Origin: Alkalibacterium sp049389645
GTDB lineage: Bacteria > Bacillota > Bacilli > Lactobacillales > Carnobacteriaceae_A
Direction: 5' to 3'
Length of the DNA: 64,000 nt
Assembly: GCF_049389645.1 (NCBI RefSeq)
Contig: NZ_CP186540.1
Span: 1,860,001 to 1,924,000 of the forward strand
Part shown: piece after piece, positions 7,598 to 15,823 of the stretch
Layout: each line of letters opens with the position of its first letter
How positions within the stretch are numbered: position 1 is the stretch's first letter
Made by a program: the position numbers and the translations under genes
Notes under the pieces: model-generated
What the model saw: only the letters and a program-made list of their open reading frames with translations
What the model was told of the DNA's origin: nothing
The model's database searches: none

Positions 7598-9295
7598 ATG
7601 AGTAAAAAAGTATTAATTGTTGGTGGCGTTGCCGGAGGAGCATCTGTTGCTGCTCGCGTAAGAAGATTAGATGAACAGGCTGAAATAATTATGTTTGAAA
7701 AAGGACCATATGTTTCATTTTCAAATTGCTGTATTCCATTCCATATCAGTGGTGATATTGAAGAATCGCAAGATCTGGTTTTGATGTGCCCGGATGGATT
7801 TGAAACGCAATACAATATCGATGCTCGTGTGCATAATGAAGTAATGAGTATTGACCGCGAAGCTAAAACAGTTGAAGTGAAGAATCTTCAAACTGGAGAA
7901 TCTTATGTCGAGTCTTACGATGTGCTCTTCCTATCTCCCGGAGCTAAAGCGATCCTGCCGCAAAACATAAAAGGCATCAATGACGCGCATGTTTTCGTGA
8001 TGAAAACTGTTCCTGACGTAGAAGCCTTGACAAGTTATACAAAATTGAATAATGTAAAAGAAGTAGCAGTTGTTGGTGGAGGCTACATCGGCTTGGAAGT
8101 AGCAGAAAACCTTAAAAAAGCTGGTTACGGAGTCACGATAATCGAGGCTCAAGACCAAGTAATGGCTGCAATGGATTATGATATGGTTCAAATGATAAAC
8201 AGAGAAATCATGAAAAATGGCATCGATTTGATTTTAGAAGATGCCGTTACAGAAATAGGTTCCGACCGTGTTATCCTTCAGTCAGGAAAAGAAGTCAAGG
8301 CTCAAGCAGTTGTAATGGCTATCGGCGTACGTCCTGAAACGACATTAGCTGTTAATGCTGGTTTAGAGCTCGGTGAGACTAGAGCAATAAAAGTCAATCA
8401 TCATTATCAAACGACTGACCCATCTATCTATGCTGTTGGTGACGCAATTGAGAGCACTTGTTTCTTCACGCGTAAGAAAACGATGTTGACATTAGCTGGT
8501 CCTGCTCAGCGACAAGCGCGTGCAGCAGCCGACCATGTATATGGTAGAACTTATCTAAATACAGGTGTAATAGGGTCGTCGAGTGTGAAAATGTTCGATA
8601 TGAATGCGGCTAACACAGGACTAAATGAAAAACAATTAAAAAATGCCGGTATCGACTATGATTTCGCTTATGTCATTCCAAAAGATAAAGTGGGCATTAT
8701 GCCAGACGCAGAAAATTTATTCTTCAAATTGATTTTCGCTGTGCCATCCGGTCAGATTTTGGGCGCCCAAGCAGTTGGAAAAGGTAACGTAGACAAACGG
8801 ATCGATGTTATGGCAACAGCTATCATGTTACATGCGAATCTGGAACAACTGAAAGAACTTGAACTCAGTTACTCTCCTCATTTCTCGACAGCTAAAGATG
8901 TTGTCAATCACGCAGTGTTGGTAGGCTTGAATGTGCTTAATGGTGAATTCAAGAAGGTGCCAGTAACAAAAGTAAGAGAACTGGTCGAAAACGAGGCAAT
9001 GATCATCGATGCCCGCGAGGAAGATGAATACGCAGTGAGTCACATTAAAGGTGCAGTCAACATTCCGTTAAGTCAATTCCGTGGTCGTTTGGACGAAATC
9101 CCTAAAGACAAACAGGTTTATGTTCACTGCCGTTCAAGTCAGCGCAGTTATAACATGGTTCGTGCCTTAGGGCAATTAGGTTTTTCAAATGTGTATAACA
9201 TTGATGGTTCATTCCTCGGAGTGAGTGAGTACGAATATTTCAATGACGTCAGACTAGACAGAGCACCGATCGTTACCAATTATAATTTCGCTTAA
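7598..9295 (+). CDS. CoA-disulfide reductase / rhodanese fusion (FAD-dependent)
   Basis: 565 residues. The N-terminal dinucleotide fold (VLIVGGVAGGASVAARVRR) binds FAD. The redox motif SFSNCCIPF carries adjacent Cys44 and Cys45, where family members have one active Cys (SFANCGLPY). A second GGGYIGLEVAE fold binds NAD(P)H, followed by the dimerisation domain. The C-terminal 100 residues are a rhodanese domain with Cys511 in HCRSSQRS. Such fusions reduce CoA disulfide, CoA persulfide or polysulfide, moving sulfane sulfur between the domains. AGGAGG precedes the ATG, 25 bp after the YeeE gene, so the two form one unit. Confidence 0.9.
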   Translation: MSKKVLIVGGVAGGASVAARVRRLDEQAEIIMFEKGPYVSFSNCCIPFHISGDIEESQDLVLMCPDGFETQYNIDARVHNEVMSIDREAKTVEVKNLQTGESYVESYDVLFLSPGAKAILPQNIKGINDAHVFVMKTVPDVEALTSYTKLNNVKEVAVVGGGYIGLEVAENLKKAGYGVTIIEAQDQVMAAMDYDMVQMINREIMKNGIDLILEDAVTEIGSDRVILQSGKEVKAQAVVMAIGVRPETTLAVNAGLELGETRAIKVNHHYQTTDPSIYAVGDAIESTCFFTRKKTMLTLAGPAQRQARAAADHVYGRTYLNTGVIGSSSVKMFDMNAANTGLNEKQLKNAGIDYDFAYVIPKDKVGIMPDAENLFFKLIFAVPSGQILGAQAVGKGNVDKRIDVMATAIMLHANLEQLKELELSYSPHFSTAKDVVNHAVLVGLNVLNGEFKKVPVTKVRELVENEAMIIDAREEDEYAVSHIKGAVNIPLSQFRGRLDEIPKDKQVYVHCRSSQRSYNMVRALGQLGFSNVYNIDGSFLGVSEYEYFNDVRLDRAPIVTNYNFA

Positions 9296-9300
9296 AAATA

Positions 9301-9343
9301 CTAAAAAGAAGAAAAATTCTGTAAGAATTTTTCTTCTTTTTAG
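9301..9343. terminator. AT-rich hairpin between reductase and ABC genes
   Basis: Perfect 20-bp stem (CTAAAAAGAAGAAAAATTCT) with a 3-nt loop. The right arm itself is T-rich, so it can act as a partial terminator or a processing site, uncoupling the YeeE-reductase pair from the ABC transporter. Confidence 0.7.
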
Positions 9344-9381
9344 TGCTATGCATCAGTAAATTTTTTATTATGGAGGAAACA

Positions 9382-10167
9382 ATGAATCAGCAAAAAATGC
9401 ACACTCGTCTTGAACGTGCTTTAACAGTAGGAACATGGCTGATCATCTTGCTGGTTTGGGTATTAGCGACTCAAGCTGAAGGTCTATCGTCGCATATTTT
9501 GCCTTCACCTCAAGAAGTATGGAGCGCTTTTATTCAAATCCTCAATGAGGGCTATAACCGGATCAGTTTGTGGCAGCATTTAGGTGACAGTTTCAGAAGA
9601 TTATTCGGATCACTATTTTTAGCAGTACTGACAGCTATCCCTTTAGGACTATTAAGTGGCTTTTTCCCTAAATTCAGAGCAATCATTGATTCTATTGTTC
9701 AGTTTTATCGTCCCATCCCACCCTTAGCTTATTATGCTTTACTGATTTTATGGATGGGGATCGAAGACGGATCGAAAATCACGTTATTATTCTTAGCAGC
9801 ATTTGCGCCTATCTATATCGCCTGTGTATCTGCAGTGAGCAGTATCAATCGCGATTACATTTTAAGCGCGCAATCGCTAGGCGCTTCGCAGAAGGATGTT
9901 TTCCTTAAAATCATCTTACCGGCTGCTATGCCCGATATATTCACCGGGGTGCGGACCGCAAGCGGCTTTGCGTACACCACTTTAGTAGCGGCCGAAATGA
10001 CGGCCGCTACATCCGGCATCGGTTGGATGGTTATCGATGCCTCGAGATATCTCAAATCTGATGTCATGTTTGTTGGCATAATTTTGATGGGACTGACAGG
10101 TATCGCAATGGATGGAATGTTTATATTATTGGAAAGAAAATTTATTTTTTGGAAAGGAAAAGAATAA
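9382..10167 (+). CDS. ABC transporter permease, taurine/sulfonate (TauC/SsuC) family
   Basis: 261 residues from the ATG that follows GGAGGAAAC; longer in-frame versions would begin inside the preceding hairpin. About six membrane helices are visible. The EAA loop that docks on the ATPase reads SLGASQKDVFLKIILPAAMPDIFTG, typical of the SsuC/TauC/ThiX group. With the next two genes it forms a complete importer. Substrate is inferred from the family and from the sulfur genes in front; nitrate, bicarbonate and thiamine-precursor transporters share this fold, so specificity is not certain. Confidence 0.88.
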   Translation: MNQQKMHTRLERALTVGTWLIILLVWVLATQAEGLSSHILPSPQEVWSAFIQILNEGYNRISLWQHLGDSFRRLFGSLFLAVLTAIPLGLLSGFFPKFRAIIDSIVQFYRPIPPLAYYALLILWMGIEDGSKITLLFLAAFAPIYIACVSAVSSINRDYILSAQSLGASQKDVFLKIILPAAMPDIFTGVRTASGFAYTTLVAAEMTAATSGIGWMVIDASRYLKSDVMFVGIILMGLTGIAMDGMFILLERKFIFWKGKE

Positions 10168-10169
10168 AA

Positions 10170-11210
10170 ATGTTTAAAACAAGAATATTAAAAAAGAGTT
10201 TGTTTTTGATGACAAGCATGGCGGCTTTGAGTTTAATGGGTTGTTCAAACGATACTGATGCGGAAGCTAATCAACCGGAGGAAATCACCATAGGCTATTT
10301 ACGTGTACCTAATGACGAGATGGTTGCTTTGACTTCAGGATTGTATGAGGATTATTTTGAAGAAAAAGGAATTGAAACGAATTTTATCGTGTTTGACTCT
10401 GGAGTGGATGCAAACAAGGCGCTAGCTTCTGGAAGTATCGATTTTGCTTCGATGGGAAATACCAATGGCGTTATCGCTTTAGCCACGGATATCGGTACTG
10501 AATTGATTTGGCTCCATGAAATTCTAGGAGAAATCGAGGGCCTGGCAGTAAGAGAAGCTTCTGGAATTGAAGAAATTTCAAATCTTAAAGGTAAAAAAAT
10601 CGGGACGACCTTTGCTTCGACATCACATTATAGTCTGCTTCAGGCTTTGAATGACGAAGGCATCGCCGAGGACGTTGAATTGCTGGATATGCAAACGATG
10701 GATATTGTAGCGGCGTGGGAAAGAGGCGATATCGATGCCGCTTATACTTGGCAACCCTCTCTTGGCAAATTACTAGAAGACGGCAAAATGATTTTATCTT
10801 CTGCTGAAGTAGCAGAGATGGGACATAAAACCGCGAATGTTTTACTGACACGAAAAGCGTTTTCTGAACAGCATCCGGAAATAGTCGCTGATTTTATCGA
10901 AGCGACCATAGCCGGAGGAGATGTTTATCGTCAAGATCCAGAAGAAGCATCAACAATAGTGTCAGAGGCATTGGAAATCGATACTGAAGACGCACTGACT
11001 CAGATGGAAGGATCGCTTTGGCTTTCGCCGGCTGATCAAATAACTCAGGAATATTTAGGCACCAGTGATCTGCCCGGAGATTTTTCTAAAGTTATGAAAG
11101 AAACAGGAGATTTCTTACAAGAACAAGGTTCGATCACGACGTCTCCTGAGCAATCCACCTATGATGATTTTATAAATCCTCGATATATCGAAATGGTTTT
11201 GGAAAGGTAA
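10170..11210 (+). CDS. ABC transporter substrate-binding lipoprotein, TauA/SsuA-like
   Basis: 346 residues starting at MFKTRILKKS, two bases after the permease stop. A signal peptide ends in the lipobox SLMGC, so the mature protein is anchored on the outer face of the membrane. The body has the NMT1/TauA pattern: ITIGYLRVPNDE, FDSGVDANKALASGSIDFASMG, LKGKKIGTTFASTSHY, and DIDAAYTWQP near the hinge. These features fit capture of taurine or an alkanesulfonate. The order permease, binding protein, ATPase is less common than binding protein first. Confidence 0.88.
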   Translation: MFKTRILKKSLFLMTSMAALSLMGCSNDTDAEANQPEEITIGYLRVPNDEMVALTSGLYEDYFEEKGIETNFIVFDSGVDANKALASGSIDFASMGNTNGVIALATDIGTELIWLHEILGEIEGLAVREASGIEEISNLKGKKIGTTFASTSHYSLLQALNDEGIAEDVELLDMQTMDIVAAWERGDIDAAYTWQPSLGKLLEDGKMILSSAEVAEMGHKTANVLLTRKAFSEQHPEIVADFIEATIAGGDVYRQDPEEASTIVSEALEIDTEDALTQMEGSLWLSPADQITQEYLGTSDLPGDFSKVMKETGDFLQEQGSITTSPEQSTYDDFINPRYIEMVLER

Positions 11211-11219
11211 AGGATTCCT

Positions 11220-11999
11220 ATGAGTGAAGATAAACAACTTGTAAAGTTAGAAAATGTTTATATGGTTTATGGCGAAGGTCCCCAGCGAACAACGGCTCTG
11301 GACAACATAAATCTGGAAGTGAATAAAGGCGAATTCATCTGTGTGCTTGGACCGTCGGGATGTGGGAAGAGCACGTTGCTTAAAATCATTGCCGGTTATC
11401 AATTCCCGACAAAAGGAAAAGCTTTTTTTCAAGACAAGCTGATCAAAGGACCGGACTGGCATAAAGGCGTCGTTTTTCAATCGCCAACGCTTTATCCTTG
11501 GTTATCGGTTAAAGAAAATATAACCTTTGGACCGAGGGTAAGAGGGATGGACCGCGAGAAGATTAAAGAAAAAGCTGATCACATATTGAAACAAATCGAC
11601 TTATCTGCAGAAGCTGAGAAAAGTATTTTTGAACTGTCTGGAGGAATGAAACAGAGAGTGGCTTTAGCTAGAGTCTTGGCGAATGAGCCGGAAATGATCC
11701 TGATGGATGAACCTTTAGGCGCCTTGGATGCTCTGACTCGGTTAAACATGCAGGGATTCATCAGGAATTTATGGAAAGAGAACAATAATACCGTATTGAT
11801 GATCACCCATGACGTTGATGAAGCCATGGCTTTAGGGACGCGAGTAGTCGTCATGTCCAAACAACCAGGTAGGATCTTGAAAGAAATTGAACTGGACTAT
11901 ACGTTCTCTGCGTTTCAATCAGATACGCATCGAATAGAAATGGACAAAGACTATTTAAAGACCAAAGAAGAAATCCTTGATCTGATCAGTCAGGATTGA
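11220..11999 (+). CDS. ABC transporter ATPase, TauB/SsuB-like
   Basis: 259 residues. Walker A is GPSGCGKST (about residues 43-51), the Q-loop is VVFQSPTLYPWL, the ABC signature is LSGGMKQRVALAR, Walker B is MILMDEPLGALD, and the switch His is in MITHDVDEA. It closes the ABC cassette nine bases after the binding-protein stop and is followed by a strong terminator, so the transcript ends here. It energises the permease encoded two genes upstream. Confidence 0.92.
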   Translation: MSEDKQLVKLENVYMVYGEGPQRTTALDNINLEVNKGEFICVLGPSGCGKSTLLKIIAGYQFPTKGKAFFQDKLIKGPDWHKGVVFQSPTLYPWLSVKENITFGPRVRGMDREKIKEKADHILKQIDLSAEAEKSIFELSGGMKQRVALARVLANEPEMILMDEPLGALDALTRLNMQGFIRNLWKENNNTVLMITHDVDEAMALGTRVVVMSKQPGRILKEIELDYTFSAFQSDTHRIEMDKDYLKTKEEILDLISQD

Positions 12000-12031
12000 T
12001 AGTTGGAGAAAGTTTTGATTTAAAGATGAAG

Positions 12032-12080
12032 AAAAGGCGTGCCACAGCTGATAGATATACAGCTGTGGCACGCCTTTTTT
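12032..12080. terminator. Bidirectional rho-independent terminator
   Basis: Perfect 15-bp stem GGCGTGCCACAGCTG, 9-nt loop, flanked by A4 and T6, separating the ABC operon from the convergent aldo/keto reductase. Confidence 0.93.
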
Positions 12081-12091
12081 GATTTTCTGAT

Positions 12092-12913
12092 TTAGCCGTA
12101 AATATCGCCATCCGGTTTAGCCAGGTGATCTATACGGTACATTTCCTGTTCAGTCAACTCGAAATCGAACAGCGCCAGATTATCCTTTTGACGAATCGGC
12201 GAGCTGGAACGCGGGATCGGCATAAAGCCTGACTGCACCTGCCAGCGTAAAATCACTTGTCCGATCGATTTACCGTAGTTCTCACCGATAGCTTTTATCG
12301 TCTTATTATCGATCAAGTCGTCCGCCATGCGGTTACCTAGGGGACTCCAGGACTGCGTCAAAATATCGTGCTCGATATTACCTTCGATCATTTTGTCCTG
12401 AATGAAATAAGGGTGCGTTTGGATCTGGTTGATACTTGGGATCACACCGGTTTCATCTTTCAGACGTTTCAATTGATCCGGGTAGAAGTTGGATACACCG
12501 ATCGAACGGATGAGTCCAAATTTCTGCGCGTCGATCAATGCTCGCCACGCTTCAACATATTTATCCTGCTCCGGATCGGGCCAGTGGATGAGATATAAAT
12601 CATAATAATCCAGACCGGCACGGTACAGCGATTCCTGAATAGCTGGAATCGCCAAGTCATACTGATGATACGCTTCCGGTAATTTTGACGAGATCAAAAC
12701 CTCAGAACGGTTCAATCCACTTTCTCTCAACGCTTTACCAACCGTGGCTTCATTCTCATAGCGATAAGCAGTATCTAAAAAGCGATACCCATTATGTAGT
12801 GCTTGTTTAATGGTCAAGACACCTTTGGCTCCTTTTAACTTATCCGTACCAAAACCAATAACGGGGACTTCCAGACCGTCGTTCAACGTATATGATGGGA
12901 TGGTGTGAGTCAT
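12092..12913 (-). CDS. Aldo/keto reductase
   Basis: 273 residues, a TIM-barrel NADPH-dependent oxidoreductase. The catalytic tetrad is complete: Asp47 and Tyr52 in DTAYRYENE, Lys77 in LISSKLPE, and His110 in LYLIHWPDP. NADPH-binding motifs IGVSNF and IPRSSSP follow. The sequence belongs with the 2,5-diketo-gluconate reductase/YtbE/YvgN group, which detoxifies aldehydes such as methylglyoxal; the physiological substrate cannot be read from sequence. GAAGGAAAACT precedes the ATG. It stands alone between a terminator and the AEC gene. Confidence 0.9.
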   Translation of the reverse strand: MTHTIPSYTLNDGLEVPVIGFGTDKLKGAKGVLTIKQALHNGYRFLDTAYRYENEATVGKALRESGLNRSEVLISSKLPEAYHQYDLAIPAIQESLYRAGLDYYDLYLIHWPDPEQDKYVEAWRALIDAQKFGLIRSIGVSNFYPDQLKRLKDETGVIPSINQIQTHPYFIQDKMIEGNIEHDILTQSWSPLGNRMADDLIDNKTIKAIGENYGKSIGQVILRWQVQSGFMPIPRSSSPIRQKDNLALFDFELTEQEMYRIDHLAKPDGDIYG

Positions 12914-12990
12914 AGTTTTCCTTCTTTCCTAATGATAAAGCTAGTTTACCTTAAAATGAAAACGGAAACAAACTTAAGGGAATATTCGGA

Positions 12991-13902
12991 TTATAAAATA
13001 AAAACCAGGGCAAGGGTCATGAGTACGAGTGACACGATAATACTTATTGAAGCAAGAAAACTCGCAAGTGAGCGTTCATTCCCATACCCGATGATGTTGA
13101 TCGTAGAAACCGTCCCGATCGGTGCCAGAGCGAGTAGAACAAGCGAGAGGCGGACGATATCCGGTAATGGCAGGAAAAAGTAAAACAGCAGTGCCAGCAC
13201 GATGCCTATAGAGTAGCGCGTAAATAGTAAAGTCATTACTTTTTGCAGGGATTCTGAATCTATAGCTATATCTAAATATAAACCGACCATAAACATAGCT
13301 AGAAAAGCATTGCCGCTGGAAAATAAATGAAACACGGATAGGACATTTTCCGGCAATACAATGCTGGCGAGCGCCAATATAAACATGATTATATAAGTAG
13401 TAAAAGAAGGTGAACGGAATAAACCTAAAAGTGTTCTGAATATGTTTTTGTTTGAGCGATCCTGATGTGTCATTTTATCTACAAGCATGGGCGTTCCACC
13501 GAATATCATCAATGCATTTCCCATATCGAAACTACCAATAAAAGGAATTGCAGCTGGGAAAAAGCCTTGCACAAAAGGGATCGTGAAATTTCCTATATTG
13601 TATCCAGCTTGACTGAACATCATTAGTGACTGGTTGGAGGCATCTTTTTTTCTCCATAGGTAGCCGCCGATCATGACGAGACCGATATTAGAAAGTAAAC
13701 CTAGGGAAATCATGATAAATAAAATAGGTTCAACAGTTACAGCATTGAAACCAACGACGATTGTAGCAGGTAGAGTCAAGTTTAAAATGATTTTCTGTAA
13801 CACGATACCATCTGTTGATTTTAGGATTTCAGCTTTTTTAAATAGGTACGCAACTAAAATAACAAGTAAAAATTGCAGCGATTGAAGCAATACTCCTAAC
13901 AA
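12991..13902 (-). CDS. AEC (auxin efflux carrier) family transporter
   Basis: 303 residues from a TTG start preceded by AAAGGTGG with seven bases of spacing; a longer frame exists but its extra N-terminus is polar and unlike the family. About ten membrane helices, with conserved features at LNLTLPATIVVGFN, GYNIGNFTIPFVQGFFP and ALAPIGTVSTINI. AEC proteins in lactic acid bacteria export malate or other organic acids (MleP type), so an organic-acid carrier is likely. It diverges from an oxalate/formate-antiporter-type MFS gene, which may hint at linked organic-acid handling. Confidence 0.85.
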   Translation of the reverse strand: MLGVLLQSLQFLLVILVAYLFKKAEILKSTDGIVLQKIILNLTLPATIVVGFNAVTVEPILFIMISLGLLSNIGLVMIGGYLWRKKDASNQSLMMFSQAGYNIGNFTIPFVQGFFPAAIPFIGSFDMGNALMIFGGTPMLVDKMTHQDRSNKNIFRTLLGLFRSPSFTTYIIMFILALASIVLPENVLSVFHLFSSGNAFLAMFMVGLYLDIAIDSESLQKVMTLLFTRYSIGIVLALLFYFFLPLPDIVRLSLVLLALAPIGTVSTINIIGYGNERSLASFLASISIIVSLVLMTLALVFIL

Positions 13903-14008
13903 TTCATTCCCACCTTTCTGATCACTGTTTAGTATACCATGTTTCAAAACGACCTGAATTTTTTCTAGGAGAGAACGGTAAGAGTTGCCGTATAGAGCAT
14001 AATACAAT

Positions 14009-14077
14009 ATACGAATAGATAACAATCGTATGTAATTTACACTTTCTCTTTATTTTTAGACGAGCCTACTTTATACT
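14009..14077 (+). promoter_or_regulatory. Promoter region of the MFS gene with an inverted repeat
   Basis: A -10 box TATACT ends 21 bp before the start codon. About 40 bp upstream lies ATACGA-N11-TCGTAT, a possible operator shared with the divergent AEC gene. Confidence 0.4.
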
Positions 14078-14098
14078 CTTAAAAAAGGGGAGATGGGA

Positions 14099-15283
14099 AT
14101 GCAGAGGAATCGAGATGAAACAAAAAGGTGGCAGGTGCTGTTCGGGGGCGTTTTAATGCAGCTCTGTATTGGAGGTATTTATACCTGGAGTTTATTCAAT
14201 CAACCCCTCGTCGATGCCTTTGGCTGGGAACGCACGGAAGTTTACACAGCGTATTCTTTGATTGTTTTTATTTTTGCCTTGGTGACGATTTATTCTGGTC
14301 GACTGCAGGATAAGATCGGACCAAGAAAAGTCGCGACCATTGGGATACTTTTTTTCAGTGTTGGGTTAATTGTGGCCTCGATGGCACGCTCGTTGGCCGT
14401 ACTTTATTTAGGGTATAGTGTTTTAGGTGGAATTGGCGTTGGGATGGTTTACGTCTGTCCATTGTCCACATCGCTGAAATGGTACCCTAAAAAGAAAGGG
14501 ATGGTCACCGGTATTATTGTCGGTGCATTCGGGCTAGGTGGCTTTGTTTTTAATTTCATTTTAAGTTATTTGATTCAAAGGATCGGCGTGTCGCAAACCT
14601 TTTTAGTTCAGGGTTTAGTTTATGCCGTAGTGGGCCTGATCGGTGCGCAAATGTTGAAGGTCCCAGAAGAATCAGAAAGCAATAAAAAAATCTTAGTGAA
14701 TGAGAACGACTTCAATTCTAAATCTATGCTGAAGACTAGAACCTTTTATCTTTTATGGATCATCTATTTTATTGGCAGTTTGAGTGGGCTTGTTGTTATC
14801 GGGTTGGCCCAGGATATCGCGCGTGACGTTGTGGGTCTCACTCCTCAAATTGCCGGTTATTCGATTGCTGTTGCTGCAGTTGCAAATGCACTGGGGAGGC
14901 TTGGCTGGGGCGCATTATCTGATGTTTACGGCAGACTAAGAGTTTTTAGTTTGTTGTTCTTGATCACAGCTTTATCGATGCTGACGCTTAGTTTATGGAC
15001 TCATCAGGCTATCGTCTACTTCATTGTTCTGGTTTTGATAGTCAGCAGTTTTGGTGGCTTCTTGGCAACCTTTCCAGCCATTACCAGTGATTACTTTGGT
15101 ACTTATTATTTCGGATCGAATTATGGCTTGATTTATCAGGCTTATGGCGTAGCATCGTTAGCGGGACCATTTTTACTCGGTTTAACTAGTCAAGATACCC
15201 AAGCTTTTTTCATTGCCAGTCTGCTTGCTGTTGTTGGTCTTGGTTTAACATTGATTGTACGACCACCTGAAACAACAACCTAA
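14099..15283 (+). CDS. MFS transporter, oxalate/formate antiporter (OFA) family
   Basis: 394 residues, twelve membrane helices. The start is the second ATG, because GGGGAG lies six bases before it and overlaps too closely with the first. OFA signatures are clear: QLCIGGIYTWSLFNQPL in helix 1, GRLQDKIGPRK in the first cytoplasmic loop, GGIGVGMVYVCPLSTSLKWYP in helix 4, and GRLGWGALSDVYGR in the second half. OFA members exchange carboxylates such as oxalate and formate, or take up pyruvate; the substrate here is unknown. A strong palindromic terminator follows. Confidence 0.88.
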   Translation: MQRNRDETKRWQVLFGGVLMQLCIGGIYTWSLFNQPLVDAFGWERTEVYTAYSLIVFIFALVTIYSGRLQDKIGPRKVATIGILFFSVGLIVASMARSLAVLYLGYSVLGGIGVGMVYVCPLSTSLKWYPKKKGMVTGIIVGAFGLGGFVFNFILSYLIQRIGVSQTFLVQGLVYAVVGLIGAQMLKVPEESESNKKILVNENDFNSKSMLKTRTFYLLWIIYFIGSLSGLVVIGLAQDIARDVVGLTPQIAGYSIAVAAVANALGRLGWGALSDVYGRLRVFSLLFLITALSMLTLSLWTHQAIVYFIVLVLIVSSFGGFLATFPAITSDYFGTYYFGSNYGLIYQAYGVASLAGPFLLGLTSQDTQAFFIASLLAVVGLGLTLIVRPPETTT

Positions 15284-15308
15284 ATATAAGGTATTCATTT
15301 AAAATCAT

Positions 15309-15360
15309 GTATATAAACCAAAAAAAGACTGAAATTTCAGTCTTTTTTTGGTTTATATAC
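15309..15360. terminator. 52-bp perfect palindrome acting as terminator
   Basis: Both 26-bp arms match without a single mismatch and with no loop beyond the turn (centre GAAATTTC). A 7-T run sits inside the right arm after GACTGAAATTTCAGTC, giving a terminator in either direction. Confidence 0.85.
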
Positions 15361-15384
15361 TCAATAATACATAACAGCTATTTC

Positions 15385-15413
15385 TGTTAAAACGCTTACA
15401 CATATGCTATACT
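15385..15413 (+). promoter_or_regulatory. Extended -10 promoter for the small ORF
   Basis: TGCTATACT is an extended -10 element; TGTTAA 17 bp upstream is a weak -35. The start codon of the 74-residue gene lies about 40 bp downstream. Confidence 0.55.
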
Positions 15414-15455
15414 AAAAATGAAAATAGGTAGGAATTTGCGAAAGGAGGATACATG

Positions 15456-15680
15456 ATGTTATTTACAGAAGTAACAGATGAGCACGCAAAAGATAAAAAA
15501 CCGGCAGAAATTCTAGCTATTGTGACAGGTATCAATAAAAAAGTTATTCAGGACGGTGTTAGAGAACATGGGTATCAAGCTATCTTAGATAATCCGGCTT
15601 TGCTAGAGGTTTCAGAAGAGGATCAAAAACGAATCATCGAAGCACGTAAACTGGGTTATTTGGACGCAACGCTGCTATAA
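15456..15680 (+). CDS. Small protein of unknown function (74 aa)
   Basis: I do not recognise the family. GGAGG stands seven bases before the second ATG, making it a better start than the first. The protein is soluble, acidic and mostly helical, with no signal peptide or membrane segment: an N-terminal stretch EVTDEHAKDKKPAEILAIV and a C-terminal LLEVSEEDQKRIIEARKLGYLD. It has its own extended -10 promoter and its own terminator, so it is a genuine single-gene unit placed just before the tandem repeat array. Confidence 0.65.
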   Translation: MLFTEVTDEHAKDKKPAEILAIVTGINKKVIQDGVREHGYQAILDNPALLEVSEEDQKRIIEARKLGYLDATLL

Positions 15681-15691
15681 TACCGATATTT

Positions 15692-15726
15692 AAAAGCTAC
15701 TCTTAAACTTGGAGTAGCTTTTTTAC
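15692..15726 (+). terminator. Rho-independent terminator
   Basis: Stem AAAAGCTACTC / GAGTAGCTTTT with a 9-nt loop and a T run, immediately after the small ORF. Confidence 0.88.
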
Positions 15727-15823
15727 ATTAATATAATAAATTGAATAATTGAATTATAGAAAAGCATAAATTGACAGGACTTAATGTAGAATAAGACTTG
15801 TGGGAATTGGTTAATAGAGTTTA

